This document shows positions 53,097 to 63,161 of a stretch of 64,000 nucleotides of DNA, piece after piece. The DNA lies in the NCBI GenBank assembly GCA_902786965.1, contig CADAEJ010000001.1, forward strand, positions 62,001 through 126,000. Direction: 5' to 3'. This stretch comes from an uncultured Ruminococcus sp. GTDB lineage: Bacteria > Bacillota > Clostridia > Oscillospirales > Ruminococcaceae. Each line of letters starts with the position of its first letter. Position 1 is the first letter of the stretch. The notes beneath the pieces were generated by a model. The model worked only from the letters and a program-made list of their open reading frames with translations. It made no database searches and was not told the origin of the DNA. A program made the translations under genes and the position numbers.

Positions 53097-56072
53097 TTAA
53101 AAGCTTGACTTTTCAATTTCATCTACAATAGACTGCTTACGGATAAACCGTATCTGCGGCATGGTGACGAGCAGGATTATCACAAAGTAAACTGCAAGCA
53201 TAATAATAACTGCTGCCTTGATATTGCTGTCATACAAGTTATACTCGTATGGTACATTATTTATCCAAGGAACGCTTTCAGCGCCTTGTGCGAATATCGG
53301 CAAGCGAGGTGACCATTCGCCTCTTTCTACTTTTTGAGCTATATACTTGAACAGCTTATTACAAAGCATGAGAGGCACAAATGAACACAGCACACCAACG
53401 ATCGGATATAAGAGGTTTTGTCTGCATATCATAAACAGTATCTGCCTTGTTGACATACCACAGGCACGCAGCATTGCAAACTTGCGAGAACGCATACGAA
53501 TATCAGTGTACAGACTTATGCCGATCGTCACAGCAGCGGTAAGTGCTATTATAATCATCATTGAGTAATAGATGCTCATTATCTTGCGTGTGCCCTTGTT
53601 CATGCTCTCAGTTATCTCGGTGGTGGAATAGCTCGATATACCCTTAGTTTGTGCGATCGTATCGTACCACAAATTGTCCGCATCTTCTATTGAAGCATCA
53701 TTATTTATCTTAATTGAAAGTTCAGTCAGATTGCGTTCTCCAACTCCCCATTTCTCAAATGAATCGGGTGAACAGAAAACGTTGAGCCCTTTGTCGCCCT
53801 CGGCTGCTTCGGTCATTAATTTGTTTGCAACATCAAGGTCGAGGATAATGACTGCGCCGATCTTCACATTTATATCTTTGCGCTTGCCTATCGCATACGA
53901 GCGCTCCTCGGTCTCCTCGCCCGTGTAGGACTTTACTTTCTTTTGGTATACAGGCTCGCCGAGTTGGCTGAAATCGAGCGAGCTGAAATCAAGCTGCTCC
54001 TCTTTTTCGTTCAAAACAATATCCGACAGCGGCAGGTTATCTCCTGCTTTGAACGTCTTTTCAAACTTTATCTTGTTTGTGATGTCCATAACAAGCAGCA
54101 CCTCGCTGCCGTCTTTGAGCTTTTGCTTGTCAATTTTGCCGTCGATAACGAATTTGTCAAGCTCGTCAAGCGTATCATCAAACAGCGCAACAGTCGGACA
54201 GGAATAGATAAGGTCTGCCTTTTTGTAGCCGATCTTTTCTATCATCGCCTCTTCGCTTTCTTTCTGTGCGATGTCAAACTCGTGAGCATTTTCAGGGTCA
54301 ATGTCGGCAAACTTTTTCAGCTCATATTTTTTTTAATTTGATTTTGTCTCGTCATCAAGCTCGTTTTCCGTAAAACTGAGCCTTGTTGACGATACTGTGC
54401 TCTTTGCAAAAATGTCATCCACAACATCACTGTTTTTCAACGTTTCATAGCCGCTGATCTTTATTCCTTTTTCATGATGATTTTCAATGTTGAAAAGAAA
54501 CATATCATTTTGTGAATTCTTTTCAGCTTTATAGTCCCAGTAGCTAAGCCCATTATTCTCTTTTTGCTGTTTCAGTATGCCGTTTTCATATCGGGCTTTT
54601 GCACTAAAATACGCATAACCCGTAAGCGCAATGCTCATAACGAGTATGCTGACTATAGTAATGCGAATATTGTGCATTCTTATTCTGCGTATCAACAGCC
54701 ATTTCCAGCTGCGGTACTTGCCTGCGGGCTTGTTCCTGCAAAATAATCTTTTGCGTGTTTTGCTCTGCGCAAACATCTGCACGGGAGTTTTGCCTCTGAA
54801 AGAAAACAGTGCGATAAACACCGAAAGCTCAACACAGATAATAGTAGTCACAAGCGAAAGAATAAACGGGTCAAATGTGACGGCGTTTATGTACTTTATG
54901 CAGGAAAATCCATAGTTCAGTTTAAGGTCGTATATCTTATTGAGTGCGTCGACCAAGCCGATATGCGCAAGGCTGCCGAGTGCAAGTCCGATACCGATAC
55001 AAACAAGCGCTGTTATCGTAAAGTCAGCAAAAATATATATCGTTAAATGCTTTTCTTCAAGTCCAAGACTGCGAAGTACTGCAAAATTTTCCTGCTTGTC
55101 TTTTATTATGTTTTTTGTTATGCCCACAACTGACAGGATAATGATTATGAAAATGATTAAAGTTAGAATGGGCATTAGTATCTGCGAGTAAAAGTCTTTT
55201 AATGTCGTATTGTCTTCTATTGCTTTGTTCAGTCCGCCATAAGTTCCGTTCCCGTATTCGGGATTAAACATATCACCGCCAATACCCAAAACAAAAGAAT
55301 GTGCAAATCTTCTGCCATTATCTTCTTCATATTCTAAGGTTTTATCTGTAAGATAACGTGCCCTGAAATATATATCACTCGGTTTGTCTATATCCGTCTG
55401 AATGAAACAGGTTACGCTTTTGCTTGCAAAAATATCGTTCTGACTGATATGGAAATACACGCTTGGCATATTATATCCTTCCTCGCCTAAACGATATGGA
55501 TATCTGAGCCAGTGGATATTTCCTATGGTCTCTTTGTTCTCCAGATCAAACACTCCGCTAAGGGTGTATTCTTTTTTGTCAAGTTTAGTTCCATTTGGAT
55601 CGTAAAGTATAAAACTTACTTTCTGCCTGGGATAAGGCTTCAGACCAATTTTTTTTGCAGTTGCTATATCCATTGAAACTTCATTTTCATTTTCGGGATG
55701 ATGACCTCTGGTGCAAGTCATATGATAAATATCCTCAGATTCCTTGTTGTTAAATGCAGCAGCATATGCTATTACATCTGAATCGTTTTGTACATATCCA
55801 AGTTCATACTGAACACCAAGTCCGATTATATCCTGGTCTTCTTTCAGTTTCTCAGCCGTTTCATCATCAGCACCGTACAGTGATATATCATAATTTCCAA
55901 GCAAACGAAATTCTTCTTCCAGCACGGCATCTTTCTCACTGCGAACAAGTAAAGCTGTGCAGCACAGCGCACTCACACCAAGCACCAGCGACAGCATCAG
56001 CGTGAACAAGCGTCGTTTGTGATGCAGCCAGTATTTCAGCGATATCTTTGTAAGCATTTTTATCTTTTTCAT
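53097..56072 (-). pseudogene. FtsX-type ABC permease interrupted by one in-frame TAA
   Basis: One reading frame of 992 codons with a single internal TAA at 54333-54335. Both halves are in the same frame: the upstream part ends DDETKSN, and right after the stop the frame continues KKYELKKFADIDPENAHEF into the part with a second FtsX domain. The upstream part (about 579 residues) has a first membrane segment, an extracellular domain, an FtsX membrane domain and the next N-terminal helix; the downstream part has the second extracellular piece and the last three helices. The TAA overlaps an A8 tract. ATG at 56070-56072 follows GGGAGG. A downstream ATG at 54243-54245 is poorly placed for independent translation. 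Intact permeases of this type are about 1000 residues, so a nonsense mutation (e.g. GAA to TAA) is the simplest explanation. Confidence 0.85.
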
Positions 56073-56131
56073 AACGCACCTCCCGATCAAGTCTCTATAT
56101 ATTAAGATAAAAAATCAGGAGATCGGTTATA

Positions 56132-56165
56132 TAAAAAATCCCGAAAGGCACAAGCCCTTCGGGAT
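56132..56165 (-). terminator. Rho-independent terminator of pfkA
   Basis: 12-bp stem ATCCCGAAAGGC / GCCCTTCGGGAT with one mismatch and a four-base loop; on the minus strand it is followed by six T. It lies 15 bases after the pfkA stop. Confidence 0.9.
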
Positions 56166-56180
56166 AACATAGATCATTAT

Positions 56181-57257
56181 TTACTTATCACCAAACGAGA
56201 TACCGATATCTCTTGCGGTCTTTACAAGCTGGTCATCCTCGGGTACAAACTTTGTCTTGCCTGCAACCTCGGAAAGCGGGTTTTCAGTAACATTATCCTT
56301 TACCATTGCTACTGCATAGCCATACTTTTCTTTAGAGATAAGCTTTGCTGCGTGAACACCGAACTTTGTTGCCAGAACTCTGTCATAAGCCGACGGACTT
56401 CCGCCGCGGAGCATATGACCCGGAACACATACCCTTGCCTCGCTGCCTGTCATCTGCTCGATCTGCTTTGCGATCCTGCTTGTTGCAGTTGTAATGCCCT
56501 GCTCTGCTCTTAATGCAGCACGTTCCTTCTTCTTCATCTTTGCCTCGTTGATATCAAAAGCGCCCTCCGCAACTGCCATGATAGCAAATCTCTTATCCTT
56601 ACGCTTTTCGCACGCCTCGGCGAGCTTTTCGATATCATACGGTATCTCAGGGATAACTATCATATCTGCACCGCCTGCAACACCTGAGTAAAGTGTCAGC
56701 CAGCCTGCCTTATTACCCATGATCTCGCAGACAAGTATTCTTCCGTGGGAGTTAGCTGTTGAGTGAAGCCTGTCGATGACATCGGTCGCGGTATTAACAG
56801 CCGTATGGAAACCAAATGTTACACTCGTGCCCCAGATATCATTATCTATCGTCTTTGGAAGACCGATAACGTTGAGCCCTTCCTCGGAAAGCAGATTTGC
56901 AGTCTTGTGAGTACCATTTCCGCCGAGGGTGAGCAGGCAGTCAAGCTTTTGCTTTTTATAAGTATCCTTCATTGACTTGACCTTATCGACATTATCCTCT
57001 TCAACGATCTGCATCTTCTTGAAGGGAGTTCTCTTTGTGCCGAAGATAGTTCCGCCTGTGGTGAGTATACCTGAAAAGTCCGACTGGTTCATTACACGGC
57101 ACATATTGTTCATCAGTCCGAAATAGCCGTCCTCGATACCGATTATCTCAACATCGTTGCCGAACCTTTCATAGCAAGCCTTAGCAACACCTCTGATAGT
57201 CGCATTAAGTCCCGGGCAGTCACCGCCGCTTGTAAGGATACCAATTCTTCGTTTCAT
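56181..57257 (-). CDS. pfkA: 6-phosphofructokinase, mixed-type
   Basis: 358 residues. N-terminal GILTSGGDCPGLNATIRG and catalytic PKTIDNDIWG. At the phosphoryl-donor site the sequence reads GGNGT: Gly at the position that is Gly in ATP enzymes and Asp in PPi enzymes, while the Lys before TIDND is typical of PPi enzymes. The Gly/Lys combination is that of the mixed (group III) class, whose tested members include ATP users. The Asp of GGDG is Asn here. Donor should be determined experimentally. It follows a chemoreceptor gene by 24 bases. Confidence 0.92.
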   Translation of the reverse strand: MKRRIGILTSGGDCPGLNATIRGVAKACYERFGNDVEIIGIEDGYFGLMNNMCRVMNQSDFSGILTTGGTIFGTKRTPFKKMQIVEEDNVDKVKSMKDTYKKQKLDCLLTLGGNGTHKTANLLSEEGLNVIGLPKTIDNDIWGTSVTFGFHTAVNTATDVIDRLHSTANSHGRILVCEIMGNKAGWLTLYSGVAGGADMIVIPEIPYDIEKLAEACEKRKDKRFAIMAVAEGAFDINEAKMKKKERAALRAEQGITTATSRIAKQIEQMTGSEARVCVPGHMLRGGSPSAYDRVLATKFGVHAAKLISKEKYGYAVAMVKDNVTENPLSEVAGKTKFVPEDDQLVKTARDIGISFGDK

Positions 57258-57281
57258 AAACTATTCCTCCGTTTCTGATCA

Positions 57282-59570
57282 TCAATACTTGTCATCGTCA
57301 TCATCCAAGAAATCGCCGAGATCGGAAAGGTCAATACTTCCTACCTCCTCAACCGGATTATCGTGTGCAGCAGGTGTGATCTGCTTTGCTGCGTCTTCGC
57401 TTTCGTCATCATCGTGAATAATAGTATACTCAAACTTGTTCGATGTTTTTTGGTGTGAATCAGATTCACCCGAAGCAGCGCCCTCAGTTAGTCTGAAGCG
57501 TGCGATCATGTTCTTGAGTATGAGCGACTGACTTGAAAGCTCTTCACTTGCAGATGCAAATCCAACAGCAGTTGATGTGTTCTTGGATACAACAGCGGAT
57601 ATCTGGTCAACACCTGTATCGATCTGAACAATAGCGTCAGCCTGTGCTTCGGAAGCATCTGTGATATTCTTGACCAGAGCTGTTATTTCCTCTGAACGCT
57701 GTACTATCTGACCGAGCGAGTTTGCTGTATCCTCTGCGATCCTCGAACCCTTTTCAACAGCAGCTGTGGAGTTTTCGATAAGCTGTGCTGTTTGTTTAGC
57801 AGCTTCAGCCGATCTTGAGGCAAGTCGTCTGACTTCATCAGCAACAACGCCAAAGCCCTTTGAACCCTCTCTTGCAGCCTCAACAGCGGCATTAAGAGCA
57901 AGGATATTGGTCTGGAATGAGATCTCATCAATAACTTTGATTATCTTTGCGATCTCCGCAGAGGTATCATGTATCTCGTTCATAGCGTTAAGCATATTGG
58001 ACATATCATCGTTGCAGCTGTTTATTGCCTCGGTGTTATCCATAACGATATTATACGCATTCTTTGCGTCGATAGAGTTCTGCTGTGTCTGCTTTGAAAC
58101 GTCATTGAGCGTTGCAGAAAGCTCTTCAATAGCTGATGCCTGTTGAGTTGAGCCCTGCGAAAGTGCCTGTGCGGAATCCGATACCTGAACTGCACCCGAG
58201 TTTACCTGCTCTGCTGACATATTGATAGCGGCAAAGGTATCTGACAATGCGTTGAGGATATCATTGAAAGTACTCTTTATCTTATAGAAGTCACCCTTGA
58301 AGGTACCCTCCATCTTGTTGCAAAGATCACCCTCTGATATCTTGGTTAGAGATACTGTAATGATATTTATGTACTGTCTCAGACTGAGTATAGTTTCATC
58401 AAGCGAGTTTGAAAGAACACCAAGCTCATCGTTTGAGTACCAGACATCAACCGGATCATTAAGGTTGCCCTGGGCAAGTTCCCTGATCCTTTCAGTTGTG
58501 GAAACGATCGGTTTGGATATCCTCTTTGCAAACAAAGAAGCTGCGATCATAGCAACACTCAAAAGAAGAATACTTACTATAAATAAGCTTTCAAGTGCAT
58601 ACATTGTTGTCTTTGTAAAATCCTTGGTATTGCTTACCATAACAAGCTTAGCGTTGAATGCATTTACTTTAGAATAGCCGGCAAGAAGGTCATTATCTTT
58701 AAACTCAAACGTAACGTATCCATCATCATCTTTAAGTATCTCTTCAAATGCTTTGCCCGCGCTCTTGTAATCGCTGTTATCCTTGCCTATGGAAACGGGG
58801 TTCTCATATTTGAATCTTGGATCTTTTGTCGGATGGATGATGATGTTTCCGCTATCATCGACAAGATAAAGCTCACCCATATCGCTTAATGATGTGCTTT
58901 CAAGGATACTTGAGATCGAATACCCATTCAGTATAGCGCTAATAACAATACTTTGGTTATTCTCGGGATTTGAAGTTTTGACAAGTACTGCAAAGCACAT
59001 CATATTGTCCGTCTTAATGCATTTTGTGATAACAGGTTTATCGGAAGAAAGTGCTGCTCTGACATCATCGACCTGAACAACGGTTTTAGCATCCATTGTT
59101 TTATCGCCCTTAGATGCAAGCACAGAGCCGTTTTCATCAAATGCAAAAATAGCACAGTAATCGCCCAATGACACATTAAAACGATCATTTACATTGATAA
59201 GGAACTGGCTTCTTGCATTTAGAACAGCATCTGACAGATTGGAAACTCCTCTTACTTTAGAGCTGCGAAGTGTTTCGTCAAGAGTTTCACCCAGGCGAAC
59301 AACAGCTTGATCGCAATAGCTTGCTGTACTGTTGGCTATCGGCATGATCGTATTAGCCAGAGTTTCAATTGAAGCCTTGTTCACAAATCTTACCGAAACA
59401 AAGGTAAGAACGCCAACAAGAATAACTGCCACAACAATTACTGCGATCGTCAGCTTTGATTTCAGAGATTTAAGGAATTTATTGCCTTTAAATGAGTAAA
59501 ACGCAGCAGCTATAAAGGCAACTATAGCGACGCACATAAGAATTATTTTTACGGTATCTGACATCCACAT
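57282..59570 (-). CDS. Methyl-accepting chemotaxis protein with extra N-terminal membrane segment
   Basis: 762 residues. Two membrane segments near the start (about 6-27 and 39-63), an outside Cache-like sensor (about 65-345), a third membrane segment (about 350-373), HAMP, and the MCP signalling domain with the hairpin tip [20 protein letters not shown]. The C-terminus is very acidic ([16 protein letters not shown]). The first membrane segment is extra compared with usual two-helix receptors. Ribosome site AGGGGTGAT nine bases before ATG. It is followed closely by pfkA. Confidence 0.9.
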   Translation of the reverse strand: MWMSDTVKIILMCVAIVAFIAAAFYSFKGNKFLKSLKSKLTIAVIVVAVILVGVLTFVSVRFVNKASIETLANTIMPIANSTASYCDQAVVRLGETLDETLRSSKVRGVSNLSDAVLNARSQFLINVNDRFNVSLGDYCAIFAFDENGSVLASKGDKTMDAKTVVQVDDVRAALSSDKPVITKCIKTDNMMCFAVLVKTSNPENNQSIVISAILNGYSISSILESTSLSDMGELYLVDDSGNIIIHPTKDPRFKYENPVSIGKDNSDYKSAGKAFEEILKDDDGYVTFEFKDNDLLAGYSKVNAFNAKLVMVSNTKDFTKTTMYALESLFIVSILLLSVAMIAASLFAKRISKPIVSTTERIRELAQGNLNDPVDVWYSNDELGVLSNSLDETILSLRQYINIITVSLTKISEGDLCNKMEGTFKGDFYKIKSTFNDILNALSDTFAAINMSAEQVNSGAVQVSDSAQALSQGSTQQASAIEELSATLNDVSKQTQQNSIDAKNAYNIVMDNTEAINSCNDDMSNMLNAMNEIHDTSAEIAKIIKVIDEISFQTNILALNAAVEAAREGSKGFGVVADEVRRLASRSAEAAKQTAQLIENSTAAVEKGSRIAEDTANSLGQIVQRSEEITALVKNITDASEAQADAIVQIDTGVDQISAVVSKNTSTAVGFASASEELSSQSLILKNMIARFRLTEGAASGESDSHQKTSNKFEYTIIHDDDESEDAAKQITPAAHDNPVEEVGSIDLSDLGDFLDDDDDKY

Positions 59571-59628
59571 TATATGATCACCCCTGATAATTTAGATTTA
59601 AACAAATTCATCAGATATTATTTATTTA

Positions 59629-59657
59629 AGTATATCATAATTGCACAAAAATTGCAA
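59629..59657 (-). promoter_or_regulatory. SigA-type promoter of the chemoreceptor gene with inverted repeat
   Basis: On the minus strand TTGCAA, 17 bases, TATACT. ATTGCA (59640-59645) and TGCAAT (59653-59658) form an inverted repeat that overlaps the -35 box. Confidence 0.7.
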
Positions 59658-59735
59658 TAGAATCGTAAATATTTTTTTGTAATTTTTATTATTGGTTTAT
59701 CATAAGATTTAACAAATCGGAACGAGGTCGATACT

Positions 59736-60557
59736 ATGCGAAATATGATAAACACAAACAAAATGCTGATTAGGTTTATTGCTGCATTAACAGGAGTTGT
59801 ATGTTCATTCATCGGTTTACGAGGAATTTATGCAAAATGTGCTGATGACAGCGACAATACGGTAAAAGTGATCGCATACGGGGGTATAGGGAACAGCAAA
59901 GGCGAAACAACTGTACAGCAGATCGAAGATGACATAATTTACCTGAACAATAAAGGCTACTCCCCTGTTTTTATTTCTGAACTTGCTGACTGTCTGAACA
60001 ATGAGGGAGATCTGCCCGATAAGGCAGTTATACTAAGCTTTGACGGCGGATATTCGCAATATTACAGCGATATATTCCCTCTGCTGAAAAAATACAGATT
60101 CAAGGCTGATATAACAGTTCTGGGCGAGGCGACAGAATATGCATCGAACAGTGCTGATGACAACCAAAGATTTCTGCGTTGGGATGAGATAAGAGAGATG
60201 GACGGATCGGGTCTTGTCGAATTCTCAAACGGAACATATTCGATGTGGAACAAAATGGAATTTGAAAAAGAGGATTATGAAACTTATGAACAATACCGCT
60301 CGCGTATAGTGAGTGATATTGGAAAAGTACAGATGATATTTCAGCAAAACTGCGGATTTGAGCCGAGTGTATTCACTTATCCCAACGGCAAGGCAAATGA
60401 TTTCAGTTCACGGCTTGTTAAACATCTTGGTTTCAAAGCAGCTGTAGAGATAGATAACAAATCAGTAAGACTTCAGGAAAAAAACAAAACCGATACATAC
60501 CATATTAAAAGGTACGATCGGTGCAGGATCAAAGATATTTCCGCTTTTTTCAGTTAA
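59736..60557 (+). CDS. Polysaccharide-deacetylase-like protein without metal ligands
   Basis: 273 residues. N-terminal hydrophobic segment (about 11-33) for membrane anchoring or export, then a NodB-type fold. Motif 1, normally TFDDG, reads SFDGG (Asp103 then Gly104), and motif 2, normally HxxxH, reads NGTYSM (Gly166 and Met170 in place of both His). The following FPLLKKYRFKADITV and TYPNGKANDFSSRLVKHLGF blocks are of the usual type. All three metal ligands are missing, so it is probably not a zinc-dependent deacetylase. Ribosome site GGAACGAGG. Divergent from the chemoreceptor gene. Confidence 0.75.
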   Translation: MRNMINTNKMLIRFIAALTGVVCSFIGLRGIYAKCADDSDNTVKVIAYGGIGNSKGETTVQQIEDDIIYLNNKGYSPVFISELADCLNNEGDLPDKAVILSFDGGYSQYYSDIFPLLKKYRFKADITVLGEATEYASNSADDNQRFLRWDEIREMDGSGLVEFSNGTYSMWNKMEFEKEDYETYEQYRSRIVSDIGKVQMIFQQNCGFEPSVFTYPNGKANDFSSRLVKHLGFKAAVEIDNKSVRLQEKNKTDTYHIKRYDRCRIKDISAFFS

Positions 60558-60714
60558 AATCTTAAAATTCGCAAAAAAAAGCAGCCCCTATTGGAGCCAC
60601 CCTTCTACATTTGACAGTATATATCATTGTGCGAGCAAAATAAAGTGTTTTTTATTTTAAAAATGTAAACAAATGATGATTCGCAGTGATAAACCGCTTT
60701 TTTGCGCGAAATTA

Positions 60715-60743
60715 TTGACCTTTCGGAAAAAATAGTATATAAT
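60715..60743 (+). promoter_or_regulatory. SigA-type promoter of the cohesin-like gene
   Basis: TTGACC, 17 bases, TATAAT, about 50 bases before the ATG at 60792. The stretch 60558-60714 upstream has no other recognisable signal except an A8 run next to a short GC-rich repeat. Confidence 0.85.
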
Positions 60744-60791
60744 ATGTAAGGTGTACATATTACATCCTATTCTTGAAAGGACAACAAACAG

Positions 60792-61850
60792 ATGAAAAAA
60801 ACATTATGTTTAATCCTGATGCTTGCTGTGACAATTATCTGCGCAGTAACCGCATTTGCTGATAACGAGCCTGCCACTCTTGCTTTGCAGACTTCGCAGA
60901 GTCAGCTTACTGCGGGTGAAACACTTACAGTTACATTGAACATATCTGCCGTTAAACCGGTCGGTAGAGTTTCTGCAAGCGTTTCCTACGATCAGTCGGT
61001 ACTTAAATTCGTTTCAGGCAGCGGTGCAAAAGATACCGGCGGAACGATCCAGATAGAGCAATTAAACGGTCTTGACACATCAGCAGCCATTACACTCACA
61101 TTCACCGCAGTTTCAGCGGGAAACAGCAATATAAGTGTAAACAGCTGTGCTGTATATGATGCCTTTGATGAACAGTATTCACTTCCGGCTGCTTCGGCTG
61201 CTGTAAATGTTACCGAGCCGCAGCAAACTACCACGCAGCAGACAACAGAAACTACCCCGACATCCCCAGCTACCGACGCTAACGGTGTACCAACGCAGGG
61301 AGTTCTGACAGACCTGACAGTAGTAAACGGAAAGCTTGTTCCTCCCTTTATGTACAGCATTCACGAATACTCGGTCACGGTTCCTTACGATGTTACAAAG
61401 GTGGAGATAAACGGTAAGACCGCAAGCTTGCAGGATCACATCTGGTATACAGGAAACGAAGACTGCAAGGTCGGACTGAATGTAAGGACGATCACAGTTA
61501 CCGATGTTAACGGGAACAAAACGACCTACACGATCAATGTTACAAGGCTTGAAAAGGATGCACAGATAACAACAGCGGCAAGCTCTGCCGCAGCTGACAG
61601 CACCTCTCCTGCTGATAGCAGCACCAAAGAAAAAAAGGCAATAGCTGATAATAAAGATATTAAGCAAACACTGATGCCTGCATTGTACATAATACTTGCG
61701 GTACTTGTTGTTGCACTGGTAATAGTTATTCTTTGGATCAAAGGCAAGTCCTCGGGATCAAAAGAGCAGGACAAAAAGAACACAAAGCAGCGCAGCAAGA
61801 TAAAAGTTTCGGGAAATAAGAAAGGCAATAACGGTAAAAAGAAAAAATAG
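60792..61850 (+). CDS. Surface protein with cohesin-like and cadherin-like domains and membrane anchor
   Basis: 352 residues. Signal peptide (1-23), a cohesin-type beta sandwich (about 26-140: GETLTVTLNISAVKPVGRVS, SYDQSVLKFV, ITLTFTAVSAG), a Thr/Pro/Gln linker (about 143-165), a cadherin-like beta-sandwich domain (about 172-252: LTDLTVVNGKLVPPF, YSVTVPYD, ITVTDVNGNKTTYTINV), a Ser/Ala linker, a membrane helix (about 297-316) and a Lys-rich cytoplasmic tail. Cohesins bind dockerins in cellulosomes, but this one is membrane-anchored and lies with no cellulase genes. Cohesin function needs testing. Confidence 0.75.
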   Translation: MKKTLCLILMLAVTIICAVTAFADNEPATLALQTSQSQLTAGETLTVTLNISAVKPVGRVSASVSYDQSVLKFVSGSGAKDTGGTIQIEQLNGLDTSAAITLTFTAVSAGNSNISVNSCAVYDAFDEQYSLPAASAAVNVTEPQQTTTQQTTETTPTSPATDANGVPTQGVLTDLTVVNGKLVPPFMYSIHEYSVTVPYDVTKVEINGKTASLQDHIWYTGNEDCKVGLNVRTITVTDVNGNKTTYTINVTRLEKDAQITTAASSAAADSTSPADSSTKEKKAIADNKDIKQTLMPALYIILAVLVVALVIVILWIKGKSSGSKEQDKKNTKQRSKIKVSGNKKGNNGKKKK

Positions 61851-61853
61851 AAC

Positions 61854-61892
61854 AAGCCGATACTCACCATAAGCAGCGGGTATCGGCTTTAT
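61854..61892. terminator. Terminator between the cohesin-like gene and spoIIP
   Basis: AAGCCGATAC / GTATCGGCTT (61854-61863 and 61880-61889), with T on the plus strand and a T-rich tract further on the minus strand. It is placed between convergent stop codons. Confidence 0.8.
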
Positions 61893-63059
61893 CTATTTAT
61901 CAAATAGTTTTGCTAATGACTGCCCTATCAGTTCGCCCGAATACTGTGCCTGCTCGATAGAGTTGCCGTGACTTCCTACCTCGATAAGCAGCGAACCTGT
62001 TGTAAGATCCTGATTGTAGTGCCTGTAATCAAACAAAACAGGACGAGTCAGACCTTTCCAGTCGCTTTCTATCTGCGATTGCAGCTTTGATGCAAGTCTG
62101 AAGTTCTGCATATAGTTTGGCATACCCATCGTTCCGTCATCACAGCCTGATATTATCATTATCTGTGCAGCCTGTTTACCTCCTATATCGGTGACGGGGG
62201 CGATCCTTGTGCCGTCTGCGCGCTGTATGCCGTCGCGGTGGATATCAAGGCATATTTTTATTGATGGGTATTGCTTCAGGATCTCCTGCACTGTCTTTCT
62301 GCTTGATGCATATGCCTCGTTATAGCTCGGATAATCGTGTACAAGGGTATCGTGTACATATGTGATACCCGCTTTATCAAGCTGCTTGCAGATGTTATTG
62401 CCAACGCTTACTACATTTTTTGTAACATCGGTGGTCTTGCTGTAAAACGATTTATCATAGAAGCTGCGGGCATAAGGCTCAAAGCTCTCGGTCGTATGCG
62501 TATGGTAGATAAGCACCTGCGGCTTGTCACTGTTTTTATCAAGCGTGAAAGGAAGATCCTTCGTGCTTTCTGCAACAAGTGCCGCGTTTGGCAGATCGGA
62601 GCAGTTTCTTACCTGACCGCCGGCTTTAAGGTCAATATACTGCGCACCGGTATAATGCGGATATGTAAAGTTTTCGATCACCCCGTCATGATTTTCAAGC
62701 TTTTCGGGGTACTTTATGGTGCCAAGCATTTCTTTTGACGGTTTAGCTGTCGGGATCTCTCTGCTTTGTATAACAGGCTGTGTTTCCTGCGGAGCCATAT
62801 CTATATCCCAAAGGGTCTTTCTGCCAACTGTTGTAATGGTATCCTGTGGTGCAGCCTGAGAGGTATCTTCAGGATTCTCCGAAGCATCAGCAACATTTAT
62901 CTCAGGTGTATGGTATTCGCCGACTGTAAGATTTGCCGAAAGCGCGGCGATCGAATTTATCGCTTCAGCGTGTGACGAATACGCCTGCATTCCTAAAGGG
63001 ATAGTGAAGCACAAGGCGACTACAGTTGCTGCACATAAGCAAGTCCTTTTCAGATTCAT
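61893..63059 (-). CDS. spoIIP: Stage II sporulation protein P (SpoIIP)
   Basis: 388 residues. Membrane-anchored amidase/endopeptidase that trims septal peptidoglycan during engulfment, with SpoIID and SpoIIM. N-terminal membrane segment followed by a long linker, then the catalytic domain: IYHTHTTESFEPY (first His), LVHDYPSYNEAYASSR, CLDIHRDG and TGSLLIEVGSHGNSIEQA. I chose the ATG at 63057-63059 (nine bases after GGAG) over a longer frame. It faces the M15 peptidase gene across an inverted repeat. Confidence 0.95.
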   Translation of the reverse strand: MNLKRTCLCAATVVALCFTIPLGMQAYSSHAEAINSIAALSANLTVGEYHTPEINVADASENPEDTSQAAPQDTITTVGRKTLWDIDMAPQETQPVIQSREIPTAKPSKEMLGTIKYPEKLENHDGVIENFTYPHYTGAQYIDLKAGGQVRNCSDLPNAALVAESTKDLPFTLDKNSDKPQVLIYHTHTTESFEPYARSFYDKSFYSKTTDVTKNVVSVGNNICKQLDKAGITYVHDTLVHDYPSYNEAYASSRKTVQEILKQYPSIKICLDIHRDGIQRADGTRIAPVTDIGGKQAAQIMIISGCDDGTMGMPNYMQNFRLASKLQSQIESDWKGLTRPVLFDYRHYNQDLTTGSLLIEVGSHGNSIEQAQYSGELIGQSLAKLFDK

Positions 63060-63093
63060 AATGATCATCTCCCGATTATCAGTATATAGCCTG

Positions 63094-63131
63094 ATGCTCA
63101 AAAAAAGTGTCAAATCAAAGCATTTGAGCAT
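63094..63131. repeat. Inverted repeat between spoIIP and the M15 peptidase gene
   Basis: Perfect 9-bp arms ATGCTCAAA (63094-63102) and TTTGAGCAT (63123-63131) with a 20-base spacer. It lies in the 102-base gap between the divergent starts of spoIIP and the M15 peptidase gene, so it may be a shared operator or a hairpin in one leader. Confidence 0.5.
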
Positions 63132-63161
63132 AGGATATATAAAAACAATTGGAGAACACAG

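Noticed and set aside
53097..54245. Independent second permease gene starting at 54245
   Set aside because: The ATG has only a poorly spaced ribosome site and the reading frame continues upstream in phase to the TAA, so one interrupted gene is the simpler explanation.
60573..60600. A8 tract next to a short GC-rich inverted repeat that looks like a minus-strand terminator
   Set aside because: No gene on the minus strand ends here, the stem is only five to six base pairs with a wobble, and on the plus strand there is no T-run.
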